Positions 1 through 7,848 of a stretch of 26,624 bases of DNA are shown in pieces. The position numbers and the translations under genes were made by a program. Every line of letters starts with the position of its first letter. Position 1 is the first letter of the stretch. The notes under the pieces are model-generated. The model saw nothing but the letters and a program-made list of their open reading frames with translations. It was not told the origin of the DNA and searched no databases. Source of the stretch: a bacterium (GTDB lineage Bacteria > Bacillota > Bacilli > Lactobacillales > Streptococcaceae). The stretch covers positions 1 to 26,624 of the forward strand of contig CAJNDD010000022.1 of NCBI GenBank assembly GCA_905221435.1, given 5' to 3'.

Positions 1-136
1 TTACAATTGGCTTGAACACCTTTATTGTATCGCGTTTGGAGTTTTTTTGGTATAACCTTCGATGCGCACCCGCATAGCGGGTGGTTTATTTGTCTCGCAC
101 CTTACGGAGCGAGACGGACTAATAGTCACATAATCA
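1..136. other. Unidentified structured non-coding stretch at the window edge
   Basis: No credible reading frame is visible here. Two perfect GC-rich hairpins stand out in otherwise AT-rich DNA: CACCCGC (67-73) / GCGGGTG (77-83) with a three-base loop followed by GTTTATTT, and GTCTCGC (92-98) / GCGAGAC (109-115) with a ten-base loop. The first could be the terminator of a rightward gene lying off the left edge. The pair could also be the hairpin end of a mobile element (IS200/IS605-type ends carry such hairpins) or part of a small RNA. I could not identify it. Confidence 0.45.
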
Positions 137-186
137 TATAAAAATACTCCTAACACTAGTAAACTAGGTTGAGGAGTATTTTTATA
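137..186. terminator. Strong bidirectional terminator-type hairpin
   Basis: A perfect 15-bp inverted repeat (137-151 with 172-186, core ATACTCCT/AGGAGTAT) continues inward through AAC/GTT and CTAG/CTAG after one-base bulges, leaving a four-base TAAA loop. A/T runs at the foot give a U-tract in both directions. It lies about 180 bp past the telA stop and could end that transcript as well as a rightward transcript from off the left edge. The 187-368 stretch between it and telA shows nothing convincing. Confidence 0.75.
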
Positions 187-368
187 TAGGGTCATCCTTA
201 GTAAATGACCAGAATGAAACGGAAAAACAGATTAATAGATTCGCAACATACACCCACCAGTACTCTGAGGAGCCGAGCTGCCACTAGAGGGCACAAGAAG
301 CCCCTTTATTTACCTAAACATTATCCTCTTATCTTGACTCCCATCTACTGGTCTTGGCCACATCTCTG

Positions 369-1616
369 TTATTCTTGTACTTCTTTCTGAGCGGCCTTTC
401 CTTGGTCCAGAAGGGCTTGAATAATTTTTTCATCGCGAAGTTTAACCGAATCGTTAATGACTGCAGCTGACTCAACGATGGTTGTTTCTAGTTGAGCACG
501 TTTCTGGCGTCCCAACTCAATGGCAGCAACGATGCCTTGATTTTGAGCGACAAGACTTTCAGCTAGCTTGGTCACCGATTCGACAGCTACTGTTGGACTT
601 TGGGCAATTTTCTCTATCTGCGGAATCACTTCCTTACTAGTTTCAGCTAGCATCTGAAGGGCTGCATTGTTGGCATTGACAATGGCATCCGCCACGGCAC
701 CTGATTTGATTGATTGTTGCAAAATACCAAGTTGGGCAATCGAGAGTTTCATTGTTGGAATGGTATTGCGGCGAAGCATGCCCAATTTTTGGCGCATGTC
801 TGATGAAACTTTGACGAGATTACGCATTTGCGGAGTCGTCGTCCAAGCTACGTAAAGGCGACTGACATACTCTGTATGTTGTTGTTCCAGTGTATTGACC
901 ACTTCTGCCATACGAGCTAATTCCTGAGACTTCGTCTGGCATTCTACCGTTGTTGCATCTAATTGATCAACTTGAGCCTTCAATTCTGCAGCGCGATTCC
1001 CAGCTTCTGCCTGACTGGCCTCGATGAATGAAATCACACCGACTAGATTTTCAATGGATTTGGTATTGTCCTCAATCAACATCTCAGCAGAAACAATATT
1101 TCGAGCAAGCACATCTTCTTGCTTGACCACTGCGGCAGCCATACCATCTAGCTTTTGCTCCACTGTTTTTGAGTCAAAGTAAAATTCCTGTAGCGTATTC
1201 TTGCTCTTGTTAAATAATCGTTGCAAAAAGTTTGGCTTTTCTTCTAATTCTGCAATTTCAGCATTCTTGTATTTGGTTACAAAACCTTGGAGTTCGCGGT
1301 TAGTATTTTTTAGGAGATCATCCACCTGCGGAATTTGCAGTTTCTTCTGCTCGGTCAAGATACGGTTCACCGTACTATTGACATCTTCCACAGCTGATTG
1401 ACCAAAGTCCAAGAGAGCATTTTGGTCTGTGACAAACTGATCTACCAACTGGGGCACGCGCGCCTTGATTCCCTCTTGCTGTTCAGGACTTAGCTTTTCA
1501 AGAAAGGTGATGGTCTGGGCTGAGCCTGTGTTGGTCCCGATGATTTCAGTGGTTTTGTCCACTTTGGTCACTGTATTACTGGCAATCTGATCAATATCAA
1601 AATTAAATTCTGTCAT
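369..1616 (-). CDS. telA: TelA/KlaA-family toxic anion resistance protein
   Basis: A 415-residue soluble, mostly helical protein of the TelA family (PF05816; the Bacillus subtilis YaaN group). It has no signal peptide or membrane segment. The body is rich in Ala, Glu, Gln and Lys with long heptad-like stretches, and the motif around TTPQMRNLVKVSSDM with the following RRNTIPTMK is typical of the family. Members were named from plasmid tellurite resistance, but chromosomal copies have been linked to tolerance of cell-envelope and antimicrobial stress; the biochemical role is not established. The start is supported by an AAGGAGT site a few bases upstream. It follows xpaC with a gap of about 20 bp, so the two are almost certainly co-transcribed, as in other Firmicutes. 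Confidence 0.9.
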   Translation of the reverse strand: MTEFNFDIDQIASNTVTKVDKTTEIIGTNTGSAQTITFLEKLSPEQQEGIKARVPQLVDQFVTDQNALLDFGQSAVEDVNSTVNRILTEQKKLQIPQVDDLLKNTNRELQGFVTKYKNAEIAELEEKPNFLQRLFNKSKNTLQEFYFDSKTVEQKLDGMAAAVVKQEDVLARNIVSAEMLIEDNTKSIENLVGVISFIEASQAEAGNRAAELKAQVDQLDATTVECQTKSQELARMAEVVNTLEQQHTEYVSRLYVAWTTTPQMRNLVKVSSDMRQKLGMLRRNTIPTMKLSIAQLGILQQSIKSGAVADAIVNANNAALQMLAETSKEVIPQIEKIAQSPTVAVESVTKLAESLVAQNQGIVAAIELGRQKRAQLETTIVESAAVINDSVKLRDEKIIQALLDQGKAAQKEVQE

Positions 1617-1637
1617 GGTTACTCCTTTGTGTCTACC

Positions 1638-2432
1638 CTATTCTTTGCGATCTTTGCTCAAGATACGCAAGCTAATATCAAAATCGCGCATCTCTGTTTC
1701 ATTGAGCTCTCTCAAAACTTGGTCTAGCTCAAGATCAAATTGTTCAATGGCTACTCTAGCTTGTTCCAAGCGTTCCTCAGATCGATTATAGTTCTTAGGA
1801 TTTGCCTTAATCTTTAAATAACCCTCTAAAACGGTCTGGAATTTTTCCATCTTTAAATTATGAATGGTCGCCAATTCTTCCTTGTCTCCAAAGTTAGATG
1901 CCTCTATTTTATCTATTATTTCCTGATGGTCACACGCGATATTAGCAAGCGTCTGAGCCAATTCTGGTGCCACTTCCTCGGGCTCCATATTTTCAATATC
2001 TATCTGACTGTCTCTTTCCAAACGCTCTAGCTGAACACTGATAGTTGCTCTTACTGAGCGAACTTTCTTATCAATACGACTATAAACGGAATCACCAATA
2101 TAAGATTTAAGCTGTTCGGCTTTCTGATGAATTTCACTCAGTTCAAGCAGTACCTGCTTGGACCGACTTTTGTAGACTGCTGAGCCTTTCTCAGACAGGG
2201 TCTCCTCTAACTGCTGAATATCTTTATCAGTCTGACGAATTCGAGCTTTTAAGAGTTCAATCTGATCCTCTACAGAGCGATTACCACTCCTGCGTCGGTA
2301 AAGTGCATAAGCACCGAAACCAATTAAACTACAGATAGCCAAGGGGAAAGAATATTCAGCTAAGATACTAAAGAAAATCAATACTCCCCAGAAATAAAGG
2401 CAGCCTTTTAAAAATACATTACCTGATTTCAT
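1638..2432 (-). CDS. xpaC: XpaC-family membrane protein (halogen-hydrolysis family)
   Basis: A 264-residue protein of the XpaC family (PF10112, often labelled 5-bromo-4-chloroindolyl phosphate hydrolysis protein). Residues about 9-45 form two short hydrophobic segments joined by a tight turn, followed by a basic YRRRSG stop-transfer motif. The rest (about 50-264) is a highly charged, coiled-coil-rich cytoplasmic domain. The enzyme-like name comes from an indicator-dye phenotype and no hydrolase motif is visible, so a scaffold or partner for TelA is more plausible; that is inference from the conserved xpaC-telA pairing. The ribosome site before the start is weak (AGGGAT). Confidence 0.85.
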   Translation of the reverse strand: MKSGNVFLKGCLYFWGVLIFFSILAEYSFPLAICSLIGFGAYALYRRRSGNRSVEDQIELLKARIRQTDKDIQQLEETLSEKGSAVYKSRSKQVLLELSEIHQKAEQLKSYIGDSVYSRIDKKVRSVRATISVQLERLERDSQIDIENMEPEEVAPELAQTLANIACDHQEIIDKIEASNFGDKEELATIHNLKMEKFQTVLEGYLKIKANPKNYNRSEERLEQARVAIEQFDLELDQVLRELNETEMRDFDISLRILSKDRKE

Positions 2433-2463
2433 AAATATCCCTTATTTTCAATTTTATAAATCT

Positions 2464-2469
2464 ATTTTA
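2464..2469 (-). promoter_or_regulatory. Possible extended -10 promoter for xpaC-telA
   Basis: On the minus strand TGC-TAAAAT gives an extended -10 about 32 bp before the xpaC start. No good -35 is seen at 16-18 bp. The stretch between the rpsD terminator and this site (about 2470-2600) shows no gene. Confidence 0.4.
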
Positions 2470-2603
2470 GCATAAAAGCAGAAAATGAGGGGAAAAGTCG
2501 CCTAAAAGGGGTGATTTCTTTACACTAAAACTTGAAACATTCTCCATGAGTAAAAATAATCCTCCACATACCAACCGAATCTCCAACTCACCCTTTTAAG
2601 ACA

Positions 2604-2631
2604 AAGCAAAAAGCCCACTGTTGTAGGCTTT
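2604..2631 (-). terminator. rpsD intrinsic terminator
   Basis: Nine-bp stem (2610-2618 with 2623-2631, one G-U pair) with a four-base loop. On the minus strand it is followed by a T-run, about 20 bp after the rpsD stop. Confidence 0.8.
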
Positions 2632-2651
2632 CTGTAAGATATTTCTTAAAA

Positions 2652-3263
2652 TTAAAGCATTTTGTTGTAGAATTCAACGACAAGTGCTTCGTTGATTTCT
2701 GGGTTGATTTCGTCGCGTTCTGGCAAGCGAGTCAATGAACCTTCCAATTTTTCAGCATCGAATGATACGAATGCTGGACGTCCAAGAGTAGCTTCTACTG
2801 CTTCAAGGATAGCTGGAACTTTCAATGATTTTTCACGAACTGAGATCACTTGACCTGGAGTTACGCGGTATGATGGGATATCAACGCGTTTTCCGTCAAC
2901 AAGGATGTGGCCGTGGTTTACGAATTGACGAGCTTGACGACGAGTAGTCGCAAGACCAAGACGGTAAACAACGTTATCCAAACGACGTTCCAAAAGAAGC
3001 ATGAAGTTGAAACCTAGGATTCCGCCTTTGATTTTTGTAGCTTGTACGAACAAGTTACGGAATTGCTTTTCACCTACACCGTAAGTGAAACGAAGTTTTT
3101 GTTTTTCAGCCAATTGCAAACCGTATTCTGACAATTTAGAACGGTTGTTTGGTCCGTGTTGTCCTGGTACGTAGTTACGACGTGCCAATTCTTTACCTGT
3201 ACCTGTAAGTGAAAGGCCAAGGCGACGAGCTTGTTTCCAAGATGGTCCTGTATAACGTGACAT
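2652..3263 (-). CDS. rpsD: 30S ribosomal protein S4
   Basis: A 203-residue S4 protein, normal full length for Firmicutes. The N-terminal S4 domain begins [16 protein letters not shown], and the central S4 RNA-binding motif contains [29 protein letters not shown]4 is a primary 16S rRNA binder that nucleates assembly of the small-subunit body and is the classic translational repressor of its own mRNA. A strong AGGAGG site precedes the start. It stands alone between its own promoter and terminator, the usual arrangement in streptococci, where rpsD is outside the alpha operon. The zinc-binding CxxC residues of some S4 proteins are absent, so this is the zinc-free form. Confidence 0.98.
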   Translation of the reverse strand: MSRYTGPSWKQARRLGLSLTGTGKELARRNYVPGQHGPNNRSKLSEYGLQLAEKQKLRFTYGVGEKQFRNLFVQATKIKGGILGFNFMLLLERRLDNVVYRLGLATTRRQARQFVNHGHILVDGKRVDIPSYRVTPGQVISVREKSLKVPAILEAVEATLGRPAFVSFDAEKLEGSLTRLPERDEINPEINEALVVEFYNKML

Positions 3264-3416
3264 ATGTATGTCCTCCTGATATAAATAATATTTCGGTGGA
3301 AATAGTCACTTAGAAAGCCCTGATTCGTGCAGATGCCCTTCGCCTAAACAGCCAAGGTTACTTGTCATAAGACACCTGTTGACGAGCTTCATGCTTTCCT
3401 GCTGCTATTTCACACA
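3264..3416 (-). ncRNA. Candidate S4-binding autoregulatory leader of rpsD
   Basis: About 150 nt lie between the rpsD promoter and start codon, unusually long for this window. The transcript can fold: GTGAAATAG (from 3405-3413) pairs with CTATTTCCAC (from 3296-3305) with one bulge; inside it GAAAGC (3393-3398) pairs with GCTTTC (3313-3318); and smaller internal helices are possible around AGGT/ACCT. Firmicutes rpsD leaders are known to bind S4 and control translation. That this is such a leader is inferred from position and fold, not from a covariance search. Confidence 0.7.
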
Positions 3417-3422
3417 AAGGCT

Positions 3423-3451
3423 ATTGTACCATGAAAAGCTAGATTTGTAAA
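3423..3451 (-). promoter_or_regulatory. rpsD promoter
   Basis: Minus strand -35 TTTACA (3446-3451), 17-bp spacer, -10 TACAAT (3423-3428). It sits just past the hk08 stop codon. No terminator is seen between hk08 and this promoter, so some read-through into rpsD is possible. Confidence 0.8.
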
Positions 3452-3465
3452 GGGATTTTACGGCT

Positions 3466-4500
3466 TTATTTCAAATTAAGGCTGAATGTAAACTTGCTTC
3501 CTAAGCCATATTGACTTTCTGCTGTGATTTCGCCACCAAGCTGATGGGCTAGTTCGCGTGCAATCGCAAGACCTAATCCATGTCCACCCGTCTTCATATT
3601 GCGTGAAGTTTCTACACGATAAAGTCGTTTAAAGATCTTTTCCAAATCCTCAGGAAGAATCCCCTGCCCCTCGTCTTTCACACTGATTGTCAGCTCTTGT
3701 TCTGTTAATTGGGCAAGAACCTCGATTCTGGTTCCTGGTTCTGAATATTTAAAGGCATTGTTTAACAAATTAACCAAAATACGAGAAAGTTTGTCAGAAT
3801 GGCTCTTGATTTTCGCCGACTCAGGTGATACTTGAATGTAAACATCTCGCTCCTCTTGTTCAATCTGGAGTTGAAATTCACTCATTGACTCAATCAGCAA
3901 CTGATCTAAAAAGACCTCTTCGACTTCTTCATCAGCAGTATCTTGAGGTTGTGTATTGAGAGTCAAAACATCCAATTCCTCCACTAGCTTGTTTAGACGC
4001 TCGGTTTGCCGACCAATCGTGGCTAAATAGTGGAGCCGCTCCTCTTCTTTGATCACTCCATCTAGAATTCCCTCCACAGTAACCTGAATGGAGGTAATGG
4101 GAGTTTTAATATCGTGAGAGAGCTGCGCAATCATCATTCTCTTTTCTTGCTCGCTCTCATCAAGTGATTGAAAGGTAGCCTGCAAATTGTGGGACATGTC
4201 ATTAAAAGCCTGGCCCAGCTCTTGAAATTCTAATGGGCCTTTGGTTTCAATTTCTGTGCTGAAATCCTTGCTTGCTATATCCTGAGCTTGTTTTTTCAAA
4301 TGTTTCAGAGAAGAGAACACTGGCGACAAAAGAAAGATGCTCACTGCAGCGCCAATGAAACTAGCAATCAAGGTCATTCCAACTAGAAAGTAAACTTCAC
4401 TTTTCTCAATCAACATCCGTTGGACTGCCCAGAAAACGACCAAAATCGTTAGTAGAGTCGACACTAGATACCCCACTAAAATATAGTTTTTTAATTTCAT
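3466..4500 (-). CDS. hk08: Sensor histidine kinase of the TCS08 (SaeS-like) system
   Basis: A 344-residue membrane kinase. Two transmembrane segments (about 7-27 and 38-60) are separated by only some ten residues, so there is almost no extracellular sensor, as in intramembrane-sensing kinases such as SaeS. A HAMP-like linker (about 60-112) leads to the HisKA domain with the phosphoacceptor in LSHDIKTPITSIQ (His129). The HATPase domain shows the N box (NLLNNAFKYS), G1 (DEGQGI) and G2 (GGHGLGLAIA). The gene overlaps its regulator by four bases (ATGA). In pneumococcus TCS08 is known to influence pavB, pilus-1 and sugar-uptake genes; adjacency to a pavB homologue supports the same role here. Confidence 0.92.
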   Translation of the reverse strand: MKLKNYILVGYLVSTLLTILVVFWAVQRMLIEKSEVYFLVGMTLIASFIGAAVSIFLLSPVFSSLKHLKKQAQDIASKDFSTEIETKGPLEFQELGQAFNDMSHNLQATFQSLDESEQEKRMMIAQLSHDIKTPITSIQVTVEGILDGVIKEEERLHYLATIGRQTERLNKLVEELDVLTLNTQPQDTADEEVEEVFLDQLLIESMSEFQLQIEQEERDVYIQVSPESAKIKSHSDKLSRILVNLLNNAFKYSEPGTRIEVLAQLTEQELTISVKDEGQGILPEDLEKIFKRLYRVETSRNMKTGGHGLGLAIARELAHQLGGEITAESQYGLGSKFTFSLNLK

Positions 4501-5195
4501 TTTCTACCTCTTGGTCTTTCCATCTTATAGCCCAAACCCCAGACAGTTTTAATAGCAGGAGCATTTGAATTTGTATACTTGGTCAACTCTTGCCTCAAAG
4601 CATGGATATGAACATTGAGAGTATTGGTATCATCCACATAGTCCTCTTGCCATACCTTCTCGTAAAGTTCCGTCTTTGAAAAGACTCTCTCGGGATTGCT
4701 GGCTAATATCCATAGAAGTTCAAAGGATTTTACTGTCAATTCCAAAGGTCGATCCCCAATGCGAACCTCATGAGTCACATGGTTGATTACCAAGTCCCCA
4801 AACTCGATCTGTTCTGTCTCTCCTCCACGGCTGAGGCGACGTAAGATATTATTCACTCTTAAAACTAATTCGCGTGGGCTAAAGGGTTTGACTATAAAAT
4901 CATCTGCCCCCAAACTTAAGCCATAAATTTTATCCTGTTCGCTTGTCTTAGCAGTTGTAAAGAGGAAAGGTTGATCCGGAGCAATATACTGAACTTCACT
5001 GATAAAATCATAACCGTCCATATTGGGCATCATGATATCTGTGATAATGAGGTCGATAGATTTTTTTCTGAAAAGCTCTAATCCCTCCTTACCATCATGG
5101 GCGACCAAAACATCGTAACCTGCCTGTATAAGATAGCGGTGTTGAATATCTAGAATATCTATCTCATCATCAACCAGCAAAATTGTCTTTTTCAT
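4497..5195 (-). CDS. rr08: Response regulator of the TCS08 (SaeR-like) system
   Basis: A 232-residue OmpR/PhoB-type regulator. The receiver domain (1-120) has acidic residues Asp10 and Glu11, phosphoacceptor Asp53 in ITDIMMPNMDG, Thr81 and Lys103. The C-terminal winged-helix domain (about 130-228) includes LTVKSFELLWILA and the recognition-region segment TNTLNVHIHALRQEL. It is translationally coupled to the kinase. An AAGGAGT ribosome site precedes the start, which lies directly after the hairpin that closes pavB; no separate strong promoter is seen, so expression may partly depend on read-through from pavB. Confidence 0.94.
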   Translation of the reverse strand: MKKTILLVDDEIDILDIQHRYLIQAGYDVLVAHDGKEGLELFRKKSIDLIITDIMMPNMDGYDFISEVQYIAPDQPFLFTTAKTSEQDKIYGLSLGADDFIVKPFSPRELVLRVNNILRRLSRGGETEQIEFGDLVINHVTHEVRIGDRPLELTVKSFELLWILASNPERVFSKTELYEKVWQEDYVDDTNTLNVHIHALRQELTKYTNSNAPAIKTVWGLGYKMERPRGRK

Positions 5196-5210
5196 CTGAC
5201 ACTCCTTCGA

Positions 5211-5245
5211 TAAAAACAGTGTTATACTTGCTTTAGTATAACACT
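5211..5245 (-). terminator. Hairpin between pavB and the TCS08 regulator gene
   Basis: Perfect 11-bp inverted repeat AGTGTTATACT (5218-5228) / AGTATAACACT (5235-5245) with a six-base loop. On the minus strand it is followed by GTTTTTA, so it should terminate pavB mRNA, probably incompletely because the stem is AT-rich. Only 15 bp separate it from the rr08 start, so it may act as an attenuator for the two-component genes. Confidence 0.75.
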
Positions 5246-5275
5246 ATTTTCCCTAATGTTTAAGTGATTTGAATC

Positions 5276-7810
5276 TTAATCTTCTCGTTTGCTTGTCAAA
5301 CCCAAAAGTCCAACAAGACCTGCCAAGGCTAGACCAAAGATACCAAGGCCAGCTGTAGCTGTTTTAGCTTCCCCAGTATTTGGTAGCATCGCTTTATCAT
5401 CTTTTTTCATCATATTAGCCATTGGGCTAGAAGCTGGTTGATCGACCTTCATATCTGACATATGGTGATTTGTACCCATCATACCCTCAGTCGTACCTGT
5501 AGAGCCTGTTTCAGAAGGCTTCGTATTCATCTGACCTTGTTGAGATGGTATTGTCGCCATTTCTTTTCCACGAAGCTGAATCGTTACTTGACGAGTAGCA
5601 ATCAGATTGGTCAAATCAGGTTTGCCATCTTTAGAACCATAGACTTTAACAGTAGCTAGGTATGTATGTGTTCCGTTAGCTCGAAGTTGATCCAGCAAGG
5701 CCTGACCATCTTTGCCAACCGTATTGCCATTCAAATCCACTTCGTAGAAATATTGACCTTTAGCCAAGCCTTCAAGTGGCAATAGAACTGGATTTTTAGC
5801 TGTTCCGTTGTCTGACCATGGGGCTTTGTCTGAAGCTTTTAACAAGAGGCGAGTCAACATACCATCTCCACCAAAAGCTTCGTATGGAATAACTTGGTTG
5901 ACACCGGCCAAGAAAGGTCCAGGAACCTTAGCCTTATCAAGGTAGCTAGCTGGAACATCAATCATGTCTTTGACATTGTTAACAACAGAGTCTTTAACCT
6001 GATTTGGTGTGGTCAAGCCATTCAAATTAACAGTCAAATCTTTAGTCGCTACGAGGTTAGTTAAGTCAGGCTTGCCATCTTTCGCACCGTACACTTTGAT
6101 AGTAGCTTTATAGCTTTTCGTACCATTTTGTTTCAAGAGGTCAAGAAGCTCTTTGTCAGATTTGCCTTGGGTGCCTGCCAAGTCTACTTCGTAGAAGTAA
6201 AGGCCTTTGCCCAATTTTTCTACTGGTGGAAGAGCGGGATTTTTAGCTGAACCATTGTCTGACCATGGAGCCTTATCAGAGGCTTTCAAGATAAGACGAG
6301 TCAACATACCATCTCCACCAAAAGCTTCGTATGGAATAACTTGATTGACACCAGCTGTAAATGGGCCTGGGAAATTGGCTTTGTCAAGGTAGCTAGCCGG
6401 AACATCTACTGTGTCTTTGGTGTTGTCAGCCACACCTTTTTGCACTTCAGCTGGAGTGGTCAAACCATTCAAATTAACAGTCAAATCTTTAGTCGCTACC
6501 AGATTAGTTAAGTCAGGTTTGCCATCTTTTGCACCGTACACTTTGATGGTAGCCTTATAGCTTTTCGTACCATTTTGTTTCAAGAGGTCAAGAAGCTCTT
6601 TATCAGATTTGCCTTGGGTGCCTTCCAAGTCTACTTCGTAGAAGTAAAGGCCTTTGCCCAATTTCTCTACTGGTGGGAGAGCGGGATTTTTAGCTGAACC
6701 GTTGTCTGACCATGGAGCCTTATCGGATGCTTTCAAGATAAGACGAGTTAACATGCCGTCTCCAGCGAAGAATTCGTATGGAATAACTTGGTTGACACCA
6801 GCTGTGAATGGTCCTGGGAAGTTGGCTCTATCCAAATAAGAAGCTGGGACGTCTACTGTGTCTTTGGTGTTGTCAACCACACCTTTTTGCACTTCAGCTG
6901 GGGTGGTCAAACCATTCAAGTTGACATCCAAATTTTTAGTCGCTACCAGATTAGTTAAGTCAGGTTTGCCATCTTTTGCACCGTACACTTTGATGGTAGC
7001 CTTATAGCTTTTCGTACCATTTTGTTTCAAGAGGTCAAGAAGCTCTTTGTCTGATTTGCCTTGGGTGCCTGCCAAGTCCACTTCGTAGAAGTAAAGGCCT
7101 TTGCCCAATTTTTCCACTGGTGGAAGAGCGGGATTTTTAGCTGAACCATTGTCTGACCATGGAGCCTTATCAGAGGCTTTCAAGATAAGACGAGTCAGCA
7201 TACCATCTCCACCAAAGGCTTCGTATGGAATAACTTGGTTGACACCAGCTGTAAATGGACCTGGGAAATTAGCTCTATCCAAATAAGAAGCTGGGACATC
7301 TACTGTGTCTTTTGTGTTATCAGCCACACCTTTTTGCACTTCAGCTGGAGTGGTCGCCGGTTGCGCTTCACTGGCTTCACGGTCTTGTCCAGAACCTGTA
7401 GACGCAGGACTTTCCACAGGTTTAACTGCATCTTCTGTTTGTTTCTTAGAGTCAGGTTGTGCTTGCACTTCTTCTTTTGGTTCTACCACTGGCTCTTTAG
7501 CAGTTACATCCGCTTTTTCTGAAGAGCTTGTCGTATCCACACTTGCTTTAGGTGTTGGAACAGACTGTTCTGAAGGAAGAGCTACATCAACTGCTTTTTT
7601 GAGAACCTCTGCTGGTAAGTCGCTCTTTTCACTCACCGAAGTAGTGTCTGGCACGACTTGGGCAGGGGTCGGATTGACGACATCAGCACGTGCAGAACTT
7701 GGTTGACCAACTAGGACAAAGAAGCCACTAGCCACAACAACTGAAGCAACACCGACACTGAGACGGCGAATTGACCAACGAGTATATCTCTGATTTGGAT
7801 TGAATTTCAT
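5276..7810 (-). CDS. pavB: PavB-like cell-wall-anchored adhesin with four SSURE repeats
   Basis: An 844-residue surface protein. It has a YSIRK-type signal (RWSIRRLSVGVASV, cleavage near residue 42), an acidic Ser/Thr/Pro/Glu-rich stalk (about 43-152), and four tandem SSURE repeats of 149 residues starting at 153, 302, 451 and 600. Repeats 1-3 are nearly identical; repeat 4 has diverged. A Met/His-rich linker (about 755-808) precedes the sorting signal LPNTG (809-813), a hydrophobic segment and a basic tail (SKRED). In pneumococcus PavB binds fibronectin and plasminogen and repeat number varies between strains; binding here is inferred from family. Location next to TCS08 matches the pneumococcal locus. 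The start has an AAGGAG site. Confidence 0.92.
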   Translation of the reverse strand: MKFNPNQRYTRWSIRRLSVGVASVVVASGFFVLVGQPSSARADVVNPTPAQVVPDTTSVSEKSDLPAEVLKKAVDVALPSEQSVPTPKASVDTTSSSEKADVTAKEPVVEPKEEVQAQPDSKKQTEDAVKPVESPASTGSGQDREASEAQPATTPAEVQKGVADNTKDTVDVPASYLDRANFPGPFTAGVNQVIPYEAFGGDGMLTRLILKASDKAPWSDNGSAKNPALPPVEKLGKGLYFYEVDLAGTQGKSDKELLDLLKQNGTKSYKATIKVYGAKDGKPDLTNLVATKNLDVNLNGLTTPAEVQKGVVDNTKDTVDVPASYLDRANFPGPFTAGVNQVIPYEFFAGDGMLTRLILKASDKAPWSDNGSAKNPALPPVEKLGKGLYFYEVDLEGTQGKSDKELLDLLKQNGTKSYKATIKVYGAKDGKPDLTNLVATKDLTVNLNGLTTPAEVQKGVADNTKDTVDVPASYLDKANFPGPFTAGVNQVIPYEAFGGDGMLTRLILKASDKAPWSDNGSAKNPALPPVEKLGKGLYFYEVDLAGTQGKSDKELLDLLKQNGTKSYKATIKVYGAKDGKPDLTNLVATKDLTVNLNGLTTPNQVKDSVVNNVKDMIDVPASYLDKAKVPGPFLAGVNQVIPYEAFGGDGMLTRLLLKASDKAPWSDNGTAKNPVLLPLEGLAKGQYFYEVDLNGNTVGKDGQALLDQLRANGTHTYLATVKVYGSKDGKPDLTNLIATRQVTIQLRGKEMATIPSQQGQMNTKPSETGSTGTTEGMMGTNHHMSDMKVDQPASSPMANMMKKDDKAMLPNTGEAKTATAGLGIFGLALAGLVGLLGLTSKRED
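5564..7354 (-). repeat. Four tandem 447-bp SSURE-coding repeats
   Basis: Units run 7354-6908, 6907-6461, 6460-6014 and 6013-5564 on the minus strand. Each begins at TTPAEVQ (TTPNQV in the last) and contains PGPFTAGVNQVIPYE, SDKAPWSDNG and GKPDLTNL. Units 1-3 differ at only scattered bases, as expected from recent duplication or gene conversion; unit 4, nearest the wall anchor, is the oldest by divergence. Confidence 0.95.
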
Positions 7811-7848
7811 AGGATTCTCCTTAGAGTTTTCTTTTTTTTGATGACTCT

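Noticed and set aside
61..136. Possible tRNA or tmRNA fragment from the two hairpins
   Set aside because: No T-loop GTTCRA, no acceptor stem and no CCA or tmRNA tag sequence.
205..390. Short rightward open frame before telA
   Set aside because: No ribosome site, atypical composition, and its end overlaps the telA 3' end; not a credible gene.
5564..7354. Regularly spaced repeats, considered as a CRISPR-like array
   Set aside because: The repeat unit is 447 bp of continuous coding sequence with no spacers.
6654..7706. Several open frames opposite the SSURE repeats and stalk
   Set aside because: They repeat with the 447-bp period on the wrong strand and lack ribosome sites; antisense shadows of pavB.
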